A stretch of 62,507 nucleotides of DNA from a virus: IMG/VR virus record IMGVR_UViG_3300031658_000005, positions 1-62,507 of that record; one strand, given 5' to 3'. Shown here one piece after another: positions 62,064 to 62,507 of this stretch. The notes under the pieces are model-generated. The model was not told the DNA's origin. It saw only the letters and a list, made by a program, of their open reading frames with translations, and ran no database searches. A program made the position numbers and the translations under genes. How positions within the stretch are numbered: the stretch's first letter is position 1; every line of letters begins with the position of its first letter.

Positions 62064-62257
62064 TTATGTTCTTTGTTACACGCATTAACGATCCGTAGAA
62101 CCTCAAGTTTATAGAATACACCACCCCCCCGCCGAAATTACGTCAAGCAAAAAGTTCAAGATTCTGAAAAAACCCCTCCCTCTTCTCCCCACAAAAAAAA
62201 CGCATTTGTATGCAAATAAACCTTTTAATTTATTTTTTTCTGTGGTATAATTCGCCC
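62064..62257. promoter_or_regulatory. Divergent control region between phoH and the right-edge gene
   Basis: 194 bp without a gene. It holds GTGTAA on the minus strand (62076-62081), a run of seven C (62124-62130), a TTGACG on the minus strand (62146-62141) and the plus-strand extended -10 at 62243-62251. The TTGACG lies 22 bp from a minus-strand TATTCT (62118-62113), too far for a normal promoter unless the C-run shortens. Confidence 0.4.
62243..62251 (+). promoter_or_regulatory. Extended -10 promoter, leaderless arrangement
   Basis: TGGTATAAT, a perfect TGnTATAAT. The ATG at 62258 is six bases beyond, which puts the likely transcription start at the start codon. A weak -35 (TTTTAA) lies 17 bp upstream. 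Confidence 0.65.
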
Positions 62258-62507
62258 ATGACCAACACCAAAGCTAACATGAAAAACCAAGACATCGCCA
62301 TTGCCCGACTGACTCAAAAACTTGAGCGCATGGAAGAGATTGCAGTCTTCCGCGTGTCCGATCTTGAGTTCATCGAAATCGTTGAAGTCCTCAAATCGGG
62401 CAAGTGGGCCGACTGGCTAGTCGAGTTTTCCTATGAAGGGAAAAAATATCAAGGCTCGTTACAGGCTGGAATCGAAGATACAGATTTCCAGCACGATATA
62501 ATCGAAT
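62258..62507 (+). CDS. Hypothetical protein, N-terminal part (runs off right edge)
   Basis: 83 codons are present: MTNTKANMKNQDIAIARLTQKLERM then FRVSDLEFIEIVEVLKSGKWADWLVEFSYEGKK. A short coiled-coil start is followed by a strand-rich domain. By eye the GC content is clearly higher than in neighbouring genes. No family is recognised. It is transcribed away from phoH, so it likely begins another operon. Confidence 0.6.
   Translation, partial: MTNTKANMKNQDIAIARLTQKLERMEEIAVFRVSDLEFIEIVEVLKSGKWADWLVEFSYEGKKYQGSLQAGIEDTDFQHDIIE

Noticed and set aside
1-62507. CRISPR arrays, insertion sequences or integrase sites
   Set aside because: No spaced direct repeats of array type, transposase or integrase genes or paired terminal repeats were seen.

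Overview
The window reads as part of the genome of a tailed bacteriophage with a long tail. It is AT-rich (my impression, not computed) and almost fully coding, with start/stop overlaps throughout. It carries a complete head-packaging and tail gene set next to a phage replication module. I see a large terminase, portal, fused protease-scaffold, major capsid protein, tail tube and a 1671-residue tape measure protein, but no contractile sheath and no baseplate wedge, so a siphovirus-like tail is likeliest. No integrase, lysis gene, tRNA or CRISPR array was found. Both ends of the window cut genes. The host is uncertain: the class I ribonucleotide reductase looks like the type common in Bacteroidetes and starts lack Shine-Dalgarno sequences, yet the best promoters are sigma70-like (TTGATT, 16-17 bp, TATAAT).

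Layout, left to right. 1-22305 (all minus strand): a partial sugar epimerase and small genes, a ClpA-like ATPase, a DNA polymerase III alpha split into separate PHP, exonuclease and polymerase genes, a RecB-like nuclease, primase, DnaB helicase, a small endonuclease, a RecA-like recombinase, GDP-mannose dehydratase, a DegT-family enzyme with His at the catalytic Lys position, five glycosyltransferase-like genes, then nrdA and nrdB. 22306-22565: a divergent control region with short iterated repeats. 22566-30078 (mostly plus): a sigma-like factor, glycosyltransferases, Hsp20, an SSB-like protein and a possible Rad52-like annealing protein, with one minus-strand fibre-like gene between. 30073-62063 (all minus): the virion module. 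In transcription order from the right it holds PhoH, a zinc ribbon, a second sigma-like factor, terminase-associated genes, portal, protease-scaffold, decoration protein, capsid, connectors, tail tube, a trypsin-like tail protein, chaperone candidates, tape measure and tail-tip proteins. 62258 to the end (plus): a partial gene behind an extended -10 promoter.

How it fits together: helicase, primase, polymerase pieces, SSB, RecA-like recombinase and RNR form a semi-autonomous replication system. No sliding clamp or clamp loader is visible here. The dehydratase, His-type DegT enzyme, epimerase and about eight glycosyltransferases suggest the phage makes or adds deoxysugar glycans, on the host surface, on its virion or on DNA. 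Two sigma-like factors suggest staged transcription. The most unusual points are a nuclease-like domain embedded in the tape measure, a complete trypsin triad in a tail-cluster protein, the dismantled Pol III, several sigma70-like promoters placed 5-8 nt from start codons (leaderless mRNA), and a GTGTAA element recurring just upstream of starts.
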